Shown here one piece after another: positions 63,750-64,000 of a DNA stretch of 64,000 nt; the stretch's first letter is position 1; every line of letters begins with the position of its first letter. Position numbers and translations under genes: made by a program. A model generated the notes under the pieces. That model was not told where the DNA came from. It saw only the letters and a program-made list of their open reading frames with translations, and made no database searches. This stretch comes from Paenibacillus sp. Soil750 (lineage in GTDB: Bacteria; Bacillota; Bacilli; Paenibacillales; NBRC-103111), in assembly GCF_001428045.1 (NCBI RefSeq), contig NZ_LMSD01000007.1, positions 62,001 through 126,000 of the forward strand, read 5' to 3'.

Positions 63750-64000
63750 CTATTCAAATACGCGATTAAATTCTCCATCATAGAAAGGCTTCATGTTACT
63801 TTGTTTGTAACCATTTTTATCCATTTCTAGATTCATTTCAAAATAAATCTTACCTGCCATACTTGGATGAATCATCCCTTGCTTCTGTTCACCCTTCGAG
63901 TCTGTGTAAGTAAATGCTGGAGACGTCGACAAATTGTATTCGAAATTAAATACATCCTTGTTTGGATACTCGTTCTCAAATCCAGGATTTACGGTTTCGG
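63750..64000 (-). CDS. C-terminal part of an unknown protein, cut by window edge
   Basis: The last 82 residues only; the frame is open to the right edge and ends at TAG 63750. Contains KIYFEMNLEMDKNGYKQSN and a C terminus FYDGEFNRVFE, beta-rich and polar. It may be an extracytoplasmic protein whose transcript runs toward the ABC-HK-RR operon. Family not recognised. Confidence 0.6.
   Translation of the reverse strand, partial: ETVNPGFENEYPNKDVFNFEYNLSTSPAFTYTDSKGEQKQGMIHPSMAGKIYFEMNLEMDKNGYKQSNMKPFYDGEFNRVFE

Overview
The window looks like chromosomal DNA of a spore-forming, low-to-mid GC Firmicute of the Paenibacillaceae type (inference from gene content). Supporting signs are a tyrS T-box leader, a divergent acsA / acuA-acuC pair, CcpA, an alpha/beta-type small acid-soluble spore protein, a YjcZ-type spore peptide, exported copper-amine-oxidase-N proteins, strong Shine-Dalgarno sites and many hairpin-plus-T terminators. 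I see no rRNA, CRISPR array, insertion sequence or prophage. One tRNA gene (Val, GAC) is present.

Layout. 0-11 kb is housekeeping and carbon control: tyrS (cut at the left edge), a class A penicillin-binding protein, acetyl-CoA synthetase with its acetylation/deacetylation pair AcuA and AcuC, MTA/SAH nucleosidase and ccpA. 11-16 kb holds a nagE-ptsI-pfpI operon on the minus strand and a compact FAD protein. 16-20 kb has an aroA operon, a rhodanese and aroK. 20.5-27.8 kb is a hexonate operon (lacI, LarA-like epimerase candidate, gntK, UxuB-like SDR, gndA) with a second lacI beside it. 28-34.6 kb has small spore or unknown genes and a two-component system divergent from a three-gene ABC exporter, both resembling linearmycin-resistance LnrJK/LnrLMN. 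37-39.7 kb is a TetR-controlled ABC exporter with twin operators. 39.8-47.4 kb carries two MFS transporters, arginine decarboxylase, small DUF proteins, a hydrolase and an MBL-fold protein. 47.5-54.3 kb has a GGDEF-histidine kinase fusion, YuiD, a CBS protein, a Gln-rich protein, Cu/Zn SOD, spore and tiny genes, and the tRNA. 54.4-64 kb has a chemoreceptor, hydrolases, a hairpin-rich exported gene and an ABC-HK-RR resistance-type operon.

How parts work together. The 20.6-26.7 kb operon can be read as a complete route from fructuronate or mannonate through gluconate to ribulose-5-phosphate, using a LarA-family epimerase instead of mannonate dehydratase; this is the best candidate for an undescribed pathway. 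Several likely CcpA (cre) sites lie on genes in the same window as ccpA. Three ABC exporters of the antibiotic-defence type each have their own regulator.

The least expected sequence signal is not a gene: the 3' halves of three unrelated genes (acuC, an MFS transporter, and the exported protein at 57.6-58.7 kb) become GC-rich and carry runs of perfect short inverted repeats inside the coding sequence. The same exported gene appears to start at a CTG codon.
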